A DNA stretch of 64,000 nucleotides, taken from the NCBI GenBank assembly GCA_037447655.1, contig JBBHKE010000385.1, positions 84,293 through 148,292 of the forward strand, read 5' to 3'. Both the position numbers and the translations under genes were made by a program. This DNA comes from Zygnema cylindricum (taxonomy: Eukaryota > Streptophyta > Zygnematophyceae > Zygnematales > Zygnemataceae). Under the pieces are notes generated by a model, which was given only the letters and a program-made list of their open reading frames with translations, did no database searches and was not told the DNA's origin. This document shows, piece after piece, positions 32,687 through 44,720 of this stretch (positions are counted from its first letter, which is position 1; each line of letters begins with the position of its first letter).

Positions 32687-35158
32687 ATGTTGTATCGGAT
32701 GGACCTGGTTAATAAAGTTGATTTTGTGTACTCCAGTGTCCTTTCCGAAAATGTTTTGTGGCATAAAAGGCTTGGGCATGTTCATAATGAGAGGCTTGAA
32801 AAGATGGTGAAGACTAATATGATAGAAGGTGTCAAGCTTGGTGAAAAGGAATCCCATGTTTGTGATGGTTGTGCTCTAGGAAAGCTTCATAAGCTTCCCC
32901 TACCACAGACTTCAGATTATCGAGCAAAGGACCTTCTCGGCCTTATCCACTCGGATGTATGGGGACCGGCCAAAGTTCCTTCCCTTGGTGGAAGTAAATA
33001 CCTTGTTACATTCACTGATGACCACTCACGTTTCAGCCGAGTGTACTTTATGAAGGAGAAGAGCGAGGTCTTCACACATTTCAAGCATTTCCGGATCTGG
33101 GCGGAGAAACTTCACGGAAAATCGATCCTTGCTTTGCGATCTGACAACGGTGGAGAGTATGTATCAAATGCCTTTGCTGAATACTTGAAAGAAAATGGAA
33201 TTTCTCATGAGTTTACTGTTCCTTACACTCTGGAACAGAATGGTGTGGCTGAAAGACTCAATAAGACCTTGACTGAATGTGCTATGTCTATGATGATGGA
33301 TAAAGATGTAGATCCGAAATTTTGGGGGGAAGCTTTTCAGTGTGCTTCTTACATTAAAAATAGAATAGAAACTAGATTTGTGAAGGATAAAACACCTTAT
33401 GAAATGTGGACAGGAAGAAAGCCGAATGTTAGTCACTTTAGATTATTTGGAAGTAAGTGTTTTATGTTGGATAACCTTCCAAATTGGAAATTAAGTCTGA
33501 AATCTGTACCTGGGATATTTTTGGGCTATGATGATGAGTTCGTAGGATATAGAGTGTATTATCCTCAGAAAAATACAATTCAGATTGCTAGGAATATTCA
33601 GATCAAAGCAGAAAGTCAATCTGTTGATGTTTTTAGCATGAATGAGGCGGAAAAGGCAGAAAAATTACACGAATATGTCATCCTTGAGCAGATTCTTTTC
33701 AAGCAAACAACGGTTTCTTCCTCTAAATCTGACCTACCACATGTTTTGGGGCTGCCTGATCCACCTACTATTGCAACTACTACCGGACCAACTCCTCCTC
33801 CTCCTCCTCCTCCTCCTCCTCCTCCAAGATTGCGTCGGGAACCAACAATTCTCGCTTCAGATTTTCCGGGGGGAAGAAGACAAAGTAGCCGGTTGAGAGG
33901 TGACCGAGTGGATCATGCTTATTCTTCAATCACAGGGGATCCTCTTACCATTCAAGAAGCTTTCTCCGTTCCGGAAAAAGATCTGTGGATTGCTGCGGCG
34001 AATGACGAGATAAAGTCAATTATGAAGGCTGAAACTTGGGAGCTAGTGGAACTTCCACCGGATCAAAAAGCGATTGGTTGTAAGTGGGTATTCAAGTTAA
34101 AACTCAATCCTGATTAATACCATTGAGCGATATAAGGCTAGGCTTGTTGCTAAGGGGTATAGCCAGAAAGAGGGCATTGATTATGAAGAGACGTTCCCAC
34201 CTGTAGTTCGTTTTCCTACTGTTAGGATTCTCTTATCTTTAGCAGCAATAGAAAATATAGAATTGCATCAAATGGATGTGAAAACAACTTTCTTTCATGG
34301 GGATTTGGAGGAAGTTATATATATAAAGCAACCAGAGGGATATGTAGAAAAAGGGAAAGAAAATATGGTTTGTAAATTGTTGAAGTCCCTTTATGGTCTG
34401 AAGCAGGCTCCACGATAGTGGAACCTAAAACTGGATGATTTTTTGACAAATCTTGGCTTTACTAGAATCAGTTCAGATCATTTAGTTTATGTAATGGAAG
34501 GGGAAGATGGAGTGATATATATTGCTGTTTATGTTGATGATTTGTTGTTGCTAAGCAAATCCATTAATAAAATTAACAAAATAAAAACAGCTCTAAATTC
34601 CCGGTTCGAAATGAAAGATTTAGGGGAGGCTAAGTATATTATGGGAATTCAGGTAGAAAGGGATAGAAAACAAAGACTAATTTATTTGACACAGAAAGAA
34701 GCCATTGGAAACATGCTTGAAAGGTTCGGCATGTCAGAGGCAAAGGGAAGTGTTACTCCCATGGAGTTCAGACAGAAAATAGAAGGGAAAGAATCACATG
34801 GTGGGGTTGTGATTGATGACTCTTTGGAGTCAGGGGAGGCAGATTTTATGTCCTCCATTCCTTACAGGCAGATCGTCGGAAGCCTCATCTACTTCATGAA
34901 CTGTACCCGTCCGGATATTGCAGCAGCTGTTGGAGCCTTAAGCCGAATTTTGCAAAATCCAAAGAAGTCAGATTGGGAGGCAGCAAAGAGAGTTCTTCGA
35001 TATCTTGCAGGAACTCGAAACCTCCGACTCTCTCTCGGTGGAGAGGAAGTAAAAATTCAGACATGGAGCGATGCGAGCTATGGAGATATGCCAAGCCGAC
35101 GCTCTACTAGTGGATACATTCTCAAGATTGGAAGTGGGACATGCTGCTGGAGCGGTAA
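32687..35158 (+). pseudogene. Copia-2 integrase, RT and RNase H (truncated)
   Basis: Integrase is complete by motif: HKRLGHVHNERL with CDGCALGK (zinc finger) and the triad in LIHSDVWG, LRSDNGGEY and GVAERLNKTL. A (CTC/CCT)n microsatellite at 33795-33832 encodes a run of prolines before RT. RT is broken by a frameshift at about 34115 and a stop at about 34417, then YVDDLLLLS follows. RNase H begins with TWSDASYGD, keeping the Asp lost in copia-1, but is cut after GTCCWSGKL by the rRNA fragment. Confidence 0.88.
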
Positions 35159-35288
35159 ACTTAGAGGCGTTCAGTCATAATCTTACACATGATAGCTTCG
35201 CGCCACTTGCTTTTCAGCAAAGCGCAATTACCAATTATGTGAATCAACGGTTCCTCTCGTACTAAGTTGAATTACTATTGCGACACTG
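35159..35288 (-). rRNA. Fragment of large-subunit (26S/28S) rRNA, antisense
   Basis: On the - strand this contains the sarcin-ricin loop AGTACGAGAGGAACC (35249-35263) with its conserved neighbours TTGATTCAC, GGCGCGAAGCTATCATG and ATTATGACTGAACGCCTC. It is about 130 nt of the 3' part of the LSU rRNA, with several substitutions from the conserved consensus, so it is a non-functional relic. It joins copia-2 RNase H directly to a copia of opposite orientation. Confidence 0.88.
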
Positions 35289-38200
35289 GTTGCTAGTTAC
35301 CTAGTCCCACTGCATTGTGATATTGGACTAGCGCAGCATGGCAGTATAACAATTCAGCAACTCAACTAATCTCCTAGTCCTTTTGCATTTCTACAATACT
35401 TCAGTTTAGGAGCAAGTAGAGCTTTAGTGAGCATATCAGCAATCATTTTAGCATTTGGCAGATAACATTATTTAATTACCTTGGAAAACACTTTTTCTCT
35501 TACAAAGTGTAACCTTACATCTATATGCTTGCTCTTAAAGTGGTGACTTCGGTTAGAGGCAATGGCAATGACAGCCTGGTTATTACACCATATCACCTAT
35601 GGACCGACCTGCATGTATCCCAATACTTGCAACATGGATTTTACCATAAGAGTTTTTTGAGAGCGGAGCTCGCTGCCATCTACTTTGAATCCATCGTTCA
35701 TTGTGCCATGACTTTCTGAAGTTTGCTGCTCTAGCAACAAATCCCGTTCCCAATTTTTAGAACGATTGCGGTGGTGGATTTCTGGCTTGGCATGTCGCCA
35801 TAGCTTGCATCACTCCATGTTTGCAGCTTCACTTCTCCTCCACCTAGCGTGAGTTTGAGGTCTTTGGTTCCTGCCAAAATTTAAAGACTCTTCTTGCTGT
35901 ATCACGGATATTTTTTTTTGGATTCTCTAGACCTTTGCTCAGTACCTCGACTGCTGCAGCAATGTCAAGACCGGTACAGTTCATAAAATACATTAAACTT
36001 CCCACTATCTGTCTCTAAGGTATTAGTGTCAAATGATCATCCCCCTCGACTCTAAATACTCACTAACAATAACACACGGTTCTGTCTCTTCTCCCTCTAA
36101 CTTCTGTCGAAACTCCATTGGAGTTACACACCCTTTTGCCCCCCCTCATTTTTTACTCATCTAACATGTTTCCAATAGCCTTCTTTTGAGTTAATTTTAA
36201 TTATCTGTTATTTCTATTCCTTTCTAGCTGAATACCCAAAATATATTTTGCCTCACCGAGGTCTTTCATCTCGAACACTGAATTTAAGGCAATTTCAATT
36301 TTATTAATTTCAGCCATTGATTTGCTAATTAGTAGTAAATCATCTACATACACCGCTATATACTCTATCCCATCCTCACCCTTTAGGACGTAGACAGAAT
36401 GATCAAAACTTATCCTTTTGAATCCTAGGCTAGTTAAAAATTCATCAAGCTTCAAATTCCATTGTTTAGGGTCATGTTTTAGGCAGTAAAGAGATTTAAC
36501 AGTTTGCATACTAAGTGCTCTTTTCTGACTCTGCATACATTTCAAGTTGATGCATGTAAATGGTCTCTTCTAGCTCTACATGCAAGAATGTTGTTTTCAC
36601 ATCTATCTGATGTACTTCCATATCTTTTATAACAGATAGGGACAACAAAATCCTAACTGTTGGAAATCTTACAACCGGAGAAAATATTTCCTCAAAATCA
36701 ATTCCTTCATTTTGATTATACCCCTTTGCCAGAAGCCTAGCCTTGTATCGTTCAATGGTATTATCGGGATTTAACTTCACCTTGAATACCCATTTGCTGC
36801 TGATCGCTTTTCGGTTCGGAGTAAGATCCACAAGGTCCTATGTCTGAGCCTCCATGATCGACTTCATTTCGTCGTTTGCCGCTTCAATACTATGATATCG
36901 TTGTGGTGATGAGAAGGCTTCTCGAATGGTCAGAGGCTAGGCGAAGTTGGAGCTTCCTTGCAGTCGACTACTGGATCGTCTTCCCCTTAGAAATTATGAG
37001 ACAAATCGTCGTATCCCTCACATTCCTTCTTGGTTTCATAGTAGAATCTATATGATCCGAGTGTTGATGATCGAGCCGGAACCGAGTTGAGTGATGATCT
37101 TGAAGAACATTAGAAATTGGAGTGACAACATGAGGTCTATGCATCTACGAGACAATATCTTGTTTGCAGTCCAGAATTATATATTCTTGTATTTTTTGTT
37201 GTTTTTGTATGTCTGTCATATTAAATAAGTCCATCGAATCAAGCTCATCCTTGACAATAATATTCCTTGCTACAACTATCTTTTGATTCTAAAAAAAAAA
37301 GACCATATACCCTTTAGACTGATCATTATATCCCATCAAAATACCCGGTAATCCCTTCGGTTCCATTTTCCATCTATCTTTAGATGTATTTAAAATAAAA
37401 CATTTACTTCCAAAAACTTTAAAATGACTAACATCTGGTTTCCTACCAGCCCAAATTTCGTAAGGAGTAGTTTGTACCGATCTGAACCGTATCCTATTTT
37501 TGATATAAACGACACAATTTCATGCTTCAGCCCAAAATTTTGGATCTACGCCTTTATCTGCAAGCATGGACCTAGAACTTCCTATGATTGTGCGATTTAG
37601 TCGCTCTGAAACCCCGTTTTGTTTCGGTGAATATGGAACAGTCAACTTGTGACTCATACCTTCTTGTAGTAAAAAGTTTTCAAATTTTGTTGAAGTATAT
37701 TCGCCGTCGTTGTCCGATCTAAGTTCCAAGATTGGCAGACCATGTAGTTTCTCCACCCACGCTTTTTAATGTTTAAAGTGGCCGAAGACTTCACTCTTTT
37801 CTTTCATGAAGTAGACTTTGGTGATCCTCGAAAAATCATGTGTAAAAGTAACCATATATTTCATCCTCTTGGCAGATGGTACTTTTGCAGGTTCGAAAAC
37901 ATCAGAGTGAATAAGTTGCAATAGTTTAGTAGACCGATGGTCAAATTCTTACGGAAATGGTAGCTGGTGTATCTTTCCTAATGCACAGCCATCACATGTT
38001 CTAACCGATGTTCTAACCGGCTTATCCGTAAGAGAGACACCTTCTAGTTTATCAACATGCACAATTTCTTTTAAGCTATCATAGTTTACATGTCCTAATC
38101 TCTTATGCCACAACTCATCTGTAGATAATGAACCGGAATACAAAACATCATTTTCCTTATTATCTTCCATATCCATACGGTACATTTTGTTGTCATCTCT

Positions 38201-38289
38201 AGTACCTATGATTGCAATCTTTCCATTTTCGCTAACAACCTAACGACCATGTTTCAAATTGACCTCAAACCCTTTACTCTCTACCAACG
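35289..38289 (-). pseudogene. Copia-3: degenerate integrase, RT, RNase H
   Basis: Same subfamily as copia-1/2 but more decayed. Integrase zinc finger LWHKRLGHVNYDSL with CDGCALGKIHQLPFP (38185-37949). Core LRSDNDGEYTS with GVSERLNRTI (37756-37520). RT in pieces at 36831-36511 and 36545-36201, including YVDDLLLISKS. RNase H remnants run to about 35390. No LTR, gag or protease; it is cut at 38289 by an LTR. Confidence 0.85.
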
Positions 38290-38751
38290 TGTTACGATTC
38301 ATTGAAAGAATCGTACGCACGCGAAATCGGTTTGATTTCGCGAAAGAAAAACTGTATTTTCTAGAATGTAGCGAAAGTACTCTAACTTAAGTTTTGATAA
38401 AGTTCTATAGATTTCGCGAAACATTTGTCGTTTCGTTTCGCGTCTTTAATTTTCGTACGTCTAGTTTAGTACGATAGTACTTTTAGATTTGTCTAGTACT
38501 TTCGTCTTGGTTTGTCGTTTTGGAATGTTTGAGTACTTAGTGTAATTTAGAGTATTCTAGTGTAATTTGAGGACAGCTGCGGACAGGTGGCAGATTTCTA
38601 GAGGTTTCTTGGCGGCGCACGCTTACACGTGTTGCGCCATGGCTAGTGTGTTATTTAAGGGACACCATGACTGTGCGTTAATCAGTCAATGAGAAATTGG
38701 AGGATTATATGGAGTAATCGAAGAGATAGAGGAAAAATTGTAATTTCAGTT
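38290..38751 (+). mobile_element. LTR fragment fused to the root-cap-type gene
   Basis: Starts TGTTACGATTCATTG and follows the LTR family of 40783/43263 through GTGGCAGATTTCT, CTTGGCGGCGCACGC and TTATTTAAGGG (TATA-like). It stops after GTAATTTCAGT, where those LTRs would continue with TTTTATTAATG. The remaining sequence is host gene. The LTR's promoter region is retained. Confidence 0.8.
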
Positions 38752-40170
38752 TCTCCCACCTCTGCTTCCCCACCTCCAAGCACCACTCCTCCGCCACACT
38801 CCTCCGCCACAGACAAATCCTACACCCGACTCTTCTCCTCCTCCGACTTCAAGTCCCCCACCAACAACCGGTTCTCCCCCGTCTCCTCCGCCTTCCACTC
38901 CACCTGGAGGAGAAAGGGACCCTCACTTCACCGGAGCAGGCGGTTCACATTTCGACTTCCAAGGTAATTTTTTACGTCGTTAAAATCAAAGATACAGTGG
39001 GAGTCGCTTCAAAACAACGGAGTGAATTATTTGTGTAAAATTGTAACAACATGATCCATGTAGTTTGATTTATAAGTAAGTGACGTGATTGTTTTTGTCT
39101 GAATTTTGCAGGTGAACCAAACACAACCTTTTGTGTGATCAGCGACATACACATTCACATAAATGCATACTATGGCGGCCGGTACGAAAGTCAAGGCAAC
39201 AAACCTCTCACATGGATTCGTAAAGTTGGCATATTGTGGGGCCAAAATACAATCGTTCTCGCAGTAAGGGAAGGCCCTGAATGGCATTACGACAATGGGT
39301 ACTTGGCGAGCATAGAAGTAAATGGGGAACCTTTTAAACTCGGGCAGGTGGGAGATTTGCTTTCGTTTGCCGATGGCTCTATCCAGATTCAATGGATTGG
39401 TGCAAAAGTTCGGAGCGCCAAAGGTTTTATCGACGTAAACCAAGTTGTAATCGCAAGTGTTTTGAAACTACGTGTGATGATTCGGCCTGAAATGGCATTC
39501 TTGCGAACAAAGACTGACGGCGTTATCCATGTAGACTTTGAGCTGCCCTTGCTCGATGTATTCGATAACATTCATGGGGTTTTAGGCCAAACTTACCGCA
39601 CCGACCACAGAAACCGACTGTAAGTTCTTTAGACCTTGCGAACTTGCTCTTTCCTCTTCTGGTAATGCAATCAATCAGTGCAATGGTTGTTAAGGGCATG
39701 AGAGTCTACTTGAATGGCAGCTTGTTCACAGCGAAATGAGAGTAATGTTTACAAAACTGGAGCTCTACATTGGTTCAAGTTCGTTGCATTTTTTTGTCTT
39801 CTGGTTGGCAAAAATCCATCCTCTTTGACACTCTTGTAAAATCCAAGTTTTTGCTCTTGAAGTATTCAAGAAATTTATTTCTGCTCTTTTTTTTTGTTTA
39901 TGTTTTCGGTTTGTGTATGGCAGCTTACAGCAGAAATTGACGTGGAGTGGACGTGCGAAGGCATACATTGTAGTCGGCAAAAATGCTGAAGGCTTCCTTG
40001 ATGGAAAAGTTTTCGATTACATGTCTTCCGGTTTGCTGCAACCTGACTGTCGGTATTCTCGGTTCGTTCAAGCCCACAATCGAGACGAAGAATTGGCACA
40101 GGCTACCGAACTAACGACACCACGAGTGAGAAATACAAATGATATCGACAACATCAAAACTGATGAGTAG
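38752..40170 (+). CDS. Root-cap-family protein (PF06830-like), 5'-truncated
   Basis: Three exons join in phase: about 38752-38963 (ends phase 1), 39112-39619 (ends phase 2) and 39924-40170 (ends TAG), all with GT-AG introns. Exon 1 encodes a Pro/Ser-rich linker (SPPPTSSPPTT-like) followed by DPHFTGAGGSHFDFQG. Exon 2 begins GEPNTTFCVISDIHIHINAY and ends VLGQTYRTDHRNR. Exon 3 has FDYMSSGLLQPDCRYSRF. These are the hallmark blocks of the plant root-cap/LEA-like secreted family, whose fold start resembles a von Willebrand D module. The signal peptide and start codon are missing: the frame runs into a stop at 38741 within the LTR, and no ATG is in frame after the junction. It may be a pseudogene, or be transcribed from the LTR with splicing at the TTTCAG just before 38750. 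The body of the domain has no stops. Confidence 0.75.
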
Positions 40171-40614
40171 ATCTAGAGAAAAGCTGCCTGCTTATGAAAA
40201 ATAAGCCGAATTTCATATGTTTTAATTTGAAAAAATGGATAAAAGTAAACATGCCTAGCTTTGTGTATTGAATTTGTCTCGTAGATTTCTTAGTTTTCAA
40301 GGTGTTCTTTTTTTGTTTAGGTTTGCGTTGGTAATCGGATTAAATCTTGTAACATACTGTAAAAAAAGCTTAAAGCAAATAGAGTGACCAGAGGACCGTT
40401 TACAATTATAGCTCTGAAGTCTGAGANNNNNNNNNNGATTTGAAAGCATGTTGTTAATATCTCCGCTTTGCTGTTTACAAAGCGCTTTGTTTGTATGATC
40501 ATGAAAGTGCTTTTGAATGCACTTACATGAAAGATATGTAAGTCTTTCATGTAAGTCTTTCATGTCAAGAAGTGCTTTAGCTTGTCTAAGGCGGGCGTAT
40601 GCTAAGAAATCACT
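40171..40614. other. Downstream flank with assembly gap at 40427-40436
   Basis: 3' flank of the root-cap gene, with a 10-N gap. A small direct repeat (GAAAGATATGTAAGTCTTTCATGTAAGTC area, 40525-40565) is present. No gene seen. Confidence 0.5.
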
Positions 40615-40782
40615 TTGCCTCTCCCTCTCCGTCTCCATAACGTTAGCTTCTCCCTTTTTTTCTCTCTCTTTGTCCCTCTTCTTGTGTCTCTCATTTTTCC
40701 TCTCCATTGCCGCTCCCTCTTCTTTTCCCTCTCGCTCTCCATCTTCCCCTCTGTTTGCCTCTACTTTTTCCTTGCTCTCTCC
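40615..40782. repeat. Pyrimidine tract, left part
   Basis: CT-rich microsatellite-like DNA that continues at 43835-44720. The copia-6 element separates the two parts. Confidence 0.75.
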
Positions 40783-41388
40783 TGTTAGGATTTATAGAAA
40801 GAATCGTATGCGGGCGGAATCTGTTCGATTTCGTGAAGAACTGTACTTTCTGAATGTACTTTCTGAATGTATAGAAAGTACATTCACGTAAGTTTTCGTG
40901 AAAGTACTAGTATGTTTGTTTCGCGAAACATTTGTCGTTTCGCCTCTATAATTGTTGTACGAAAGTTTAGTACGATAGTACTTTTAAATTTGTCTAGTAC
41001 TTTTGTCTTGGTTTGTCGTTTTGCAATGTTTGAGTCCTTAGTGAAATTTAGAGTGTTCTAGCTTAATCAGCGGACAGGTGGCAGATTTCTAGAGGTTTCT
41101 TGGCGGCGCACGCTTACACGTGCCTCACCATGGCTAGTGTGTTATTTAAGGGTAACCATGGACTTGTGTTAAATTAATCAACGATCAATGGGAGATATAT
41201 GTGGAGGAATAGAAGAGATAGACGAGAAATTGTAATTTCAGTTTTTATTAATGTGAGAATTATTTTAAAATGTCTCTTCAATGTTGATTCAATGTTTTGC
41301 AATCTGAATGCTCTTGTTGCAATAATTATTCATTAGTGCTGCAATAATTATTCATTAGTGAGCTCTGAGTGTATTATCGATCCTTTCA
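40783..41388 (+). mobile_element. Copia-6 5' LTR (606 bp)
   Basis: TGTTAGGA...GATCCTTTCA. It differs from the 3' LTR by two small tandem duplications: one of about 15 bp near 40845-40875 and one of 24 bp near 41325-41360 (GCTGCAATAATTATTCATTA type). It contains a TATA-like TTATTTAAGGG near 41140. Confidence 0.85.
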
Positions 41389-41420
41389 TTTGGTATCAGA
41401 GCGGGTAGAGCTTTATCGTA

Positions 41421-43075
41421 GTGTCTTCTTTGGTTATGGGGGGAAGGAACAAAAAGAAGTCCCCTTTCACTCCCTCCTCTTCAGCTACACCTGTTTCAAA
41501 CTTTTGGGAAAATTTGGCGACTCCCGAGGATCCTCCTAAAGAAGAGAAAGAACGCAATTTTACCATGCTGCATTTGAATCATTCCCCATTGATTCGTTTG
41601 ATCAAAATAGAGGTGTCGGTGGCTCGATGTCCGACAATCAAATGCGAGAGTATTTGGAGTATTTCATGCGTCAGATTGATTAGAAGTTCTCGGCCGAGGA
41701 TAGAAGGTTTGATGAGTTAGCTCACGGTGAGTCGGATCCCGATCCGGATAGAGGAGATTCCGATGATGATGATGATGAAGGGGTGAAGAAAGAGAAGATA
41801 AGAAGGGGAATCAAAAGCTAGATAATGATTATGATTTAGAGGAGGATGGTCAAGGAGGAGTGGAAATGTTTCAAATGCCCGGAAAGACCGTGGTCTTCAA
41901 TGGTTTGAATTACCCTCCATGGAAGCAGTATATTCGAGCTCAATTGATTCTGAGAGGTCTAAGGAAAGTCGTAAATGGAGAAGAGAAAATGTCGGTCGGA
42001 GATGCAAAGGCTCGGCGGTTGTGGAAGCGAAAGAATCTTGCGGCCATCACCGGGTTGATGCACACATATTCAGTGTCTGTGCATGATCATTTTCTCACGC
42101 ATAGCACCGCACAAGGATGTTGGAAGGCGTTGGAATCCCAATTTGAGAGGGGAATCCAAAACAAGGGGCAATATGTGTTTTCCGATTTTATGCAATTCAA
42201 AATGAAATCCAACGAATCTTTTGACAATGCCGTGAAGAGATTCAATATTATTGTGGAGCAACTTCTTAAAAATGGGAGAGTGATCACTGAGGAGGACAAA
42301 GTAATCCAACTTTTGAATGAATTACCAAATAAGTGGATTTACCTCAAGGAGATTTTACTTGCGAGGGAAATAATACTTACGAATTTATTGTGAATTATTT
42401 GAAGATGGCGGAAAGTAATCGTATCATTTCCTCAAAAGGATCTTTGGGCGCTGGATCCTTGAATGTGTCTGCTCCCGAATTTGCGGATTTGCATTATTTC
42501 CGTGGAAGAGGGGGTGGAAAAGGAAGAGGGTCAAGAGGTCGTGGAAAATGGCATGATAGGAGCGTAGTGTACGTCGATGATTTCTTGATGACATCGCGAA
42601 GAGATTGGGAGTTTAATGGTACCTATTTGTTGGTACGCGGCCCGATATTTCGGCGGTCGTTTCATTTGTAAGTCGATATTGTCAAGCCCCAAAGAAATAG
42701 TATTGGGAGGCCGTCAAGCGTATAGTTCGATACTTGACAGGTACAATCGATATCGGTCTTGTATTCAAATCTTAAAGCGAATCGTTGGAGTGTGTCGGAT
42801 ATTGCAACGCCAATTATGGCGGATATTTCGATTCGGAAAAATCCACGTCCCGATACGCATTCGTGTTTGGTGGAGCGGTGATCTCGTGGTGTTCCCGTCT
42901 CCAACCAACCGTGGCACTAAGTTCAACGGAGGCCGAGTATATGGCGGCGTGCCACGCAAGCAAGGCGTCAATATGGATAAAGGAAATGTTAGGCGAACTT
43001 GGATTTTTGATTGGATGCTTAAAATTTTTTACGGATAGTATGAGTTCGATGGCACATGTGAAAAATCCCTAAACA
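41421..43075 (+). pseudogene. Copia-6 gag joined to RT/RNase H
   Basis: Gag: early frame 41421-41720, then 41860-42393 with VFNGLNYPPWKQYIRAQLIL and CWKALESQF typical of copia gag. The Gly/Arg-rich region GRGGGKGRGSRGRGKW then passes straight into YVDDFLMTSRRDWEF, the RT active-site motif. Zinc knuckle, protease, integrase and the RT N-terminus are therefore deleted. RNase H at 42785-43072 has GYCNANYGG (Asn where Asp residues are expected) and VALSSTEAEYMAACHASK. It encodes no complete enzyme, so it would need proteins in trans to move. Confidence 0.82.
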
Positions 43076-43262
43076 TATACAGATTCAATGGCATTTCCTA
43101 CGAGATTTGGTAGCGGCTAAAGAAGTGAAATTTTTGTATGTATCGACACTTGAGGAAGCTGCTGATATGCTTACTAAGGCGGCGATATTTGATATACTTT
43201 TAAGAGGAAGACCTAAATTAGGGTTGTTGTGATGTAGACGATTCTTCAATGAAGGGGGGGAA

Positions 43263-43834
43263 TGTTAAAATTCATTGAAAAAATAGTAAGCGCGCAGAAT
43301 CGGTTCGATTTCGCGAAGAACTGTTCTTTCTCAATTTATAGAAGGTACATTCACGTACGTTTTCGTGAAAGTACTAGTATGTTTGTTTCGCGAAACATTT
43401 GTCGTTTCGCGTCTAGAATTTTCGTACGTCTAGTTTAGTACGATATTACTTTTAGATTTGTCTAGTACTTTCGTTTTGGTTTGTCGTTTTGCAATGTTTG
43501 AGTCTATAGTGAAATTTAGAGTGTTCTAGCTTAATCTGCGGACATGTGGCAGATTTCTAAAGGTTTCTTGGCGGCACACACTTACACGTGCCGCGCCATG
43601 GCTAGTGTGTTATTTAAGGGTAACCATGGACTTGTGTAAAATTAATCAACGATCAATTGGAGATATATGTGGAGGAATAGAAGAGATAGAAGAGAAACTG
43701 TAATTTCAGTTTTTATTAATGAGAGAATTATTTTAAAATGTCTCTTCAATGTTGATTCAATGTTTTGCAATCTGAATGCTTCTGCTGCAATAATTATTCA
43801 TTAGTGAGCTCTGAGTGTATTATCGATCCTTTCA
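43263..43834 (+). mobile_element. Copia-6 3' LTR (572 bp)
   Basis: TGTTAAAATTC...GATCCTTTCA, preceded by the purine run GAAGGGGGGGAA. It lacks the small duplications of the 5' LTR. Confidence 0.87.
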
Positions 43835-44720
43835 TCTCCCTCTCTCACCCTCTCTCTCTTTCTCTTTCTCTCGCTCTCTTTTTTCCTCCCGCTCTCCATA
43901 TCCCTTTCCCTCACCCTCTCCCTCTCACTCTCCTCTCTCTCTCCGTCCTGGTTTCCCTCTCTTTCTTTCTCGCCCTCTCCCTTTTACTCTACCATGTTTG
44001 TCCTTGTTGATCTCCCACTCGCTATCCGTCTTCCTCTCCCTCTTCTTCGTCGTTCTCTATCTCTTCCTATCCCTTTCGTACTTCGCTTCATTTTTACCCA
44101 CTCTCTTCGTCTCCCTCTCCCTTTCTCTATTCCTCTTGTCTCACCTCTCTCACTCTCTCTCTCTACCTCTTCTTGTCCCTCTCTTGTTCTTTTTCTTTCT
44201 CTCGCTCTTACCTTCTCTCTCTTCCTCTCCCACTCCATCTCCCTCTCCCTCCCACTCTCTCTCTCATTTTCTTATCCCCTCACCCTATGTCTCTCCTTCT
44301 CCCTCTCGCTCTCCCTCTTCCTCTCCCAATCTCTATACCCAACTCTTAACCTCTTCTATTCCTCTCCCTACGTTTCTTTCCCTCCCCCTCTCCCCCTCGG
44401 TCCCTCTACCACTCCACCTCCCTTTACCCCTACTCCTTTGCCTTTCCCACACCTCTCCCTTTCCCCTCCCCCTCACTCTCCCCCGTTTCTCTTCCTCTTT
44501 TTCTCCCTTTCCTTATCTCTCTACTTGTTGCTATGTTTCTCCCTCTCCTCCTTCCTTTACCTCTCGATTTTTTCTTTTCGTTTCGGCCTCTTCTCCTCCT
44601 TCCCTCTCTCTCACTCCCCTCCCCTTTTTCACTCCCCTGCTCCCTATCCTTCTCTCTCTCCCTCTCCCACTCCATCTCTTTCTTCCGCGCGCTCACTCCT
44701 TCCCTCTCCCCCTCCCACCC
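43835..44720. repeat. Long pyrimidine tract (CT-rich), about 890 bp
   Basis: The + strand is nearly all C and T in CTCTCCCT-type units. Spurious open frames (Ser/Leu/Pro, up to 303 codons) cross it. It is a reverse-strand counterpart in composition of the tract at 11003-11889. Confidence 0.88.

Larger units (their letters stand above)
40783..43834 (+). mobile_element. Copia-6: complete but internally deleted copia element
   Basis: 5' LTR 40783-41388, primer-binding site TGGTATCAGAGC at 41391-41402 (initiator tRNA-Met type), polypurine tract at 43250-43262 and 3' LTR 43263-43834. TCTCC flanks both sides (40778-40782, 43835-43839), though the CT-rich target makes that match less telling. The internal region is only 1.9 kb, because gag is joined directly to the RT active-site region. 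Confidence 0.88.
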
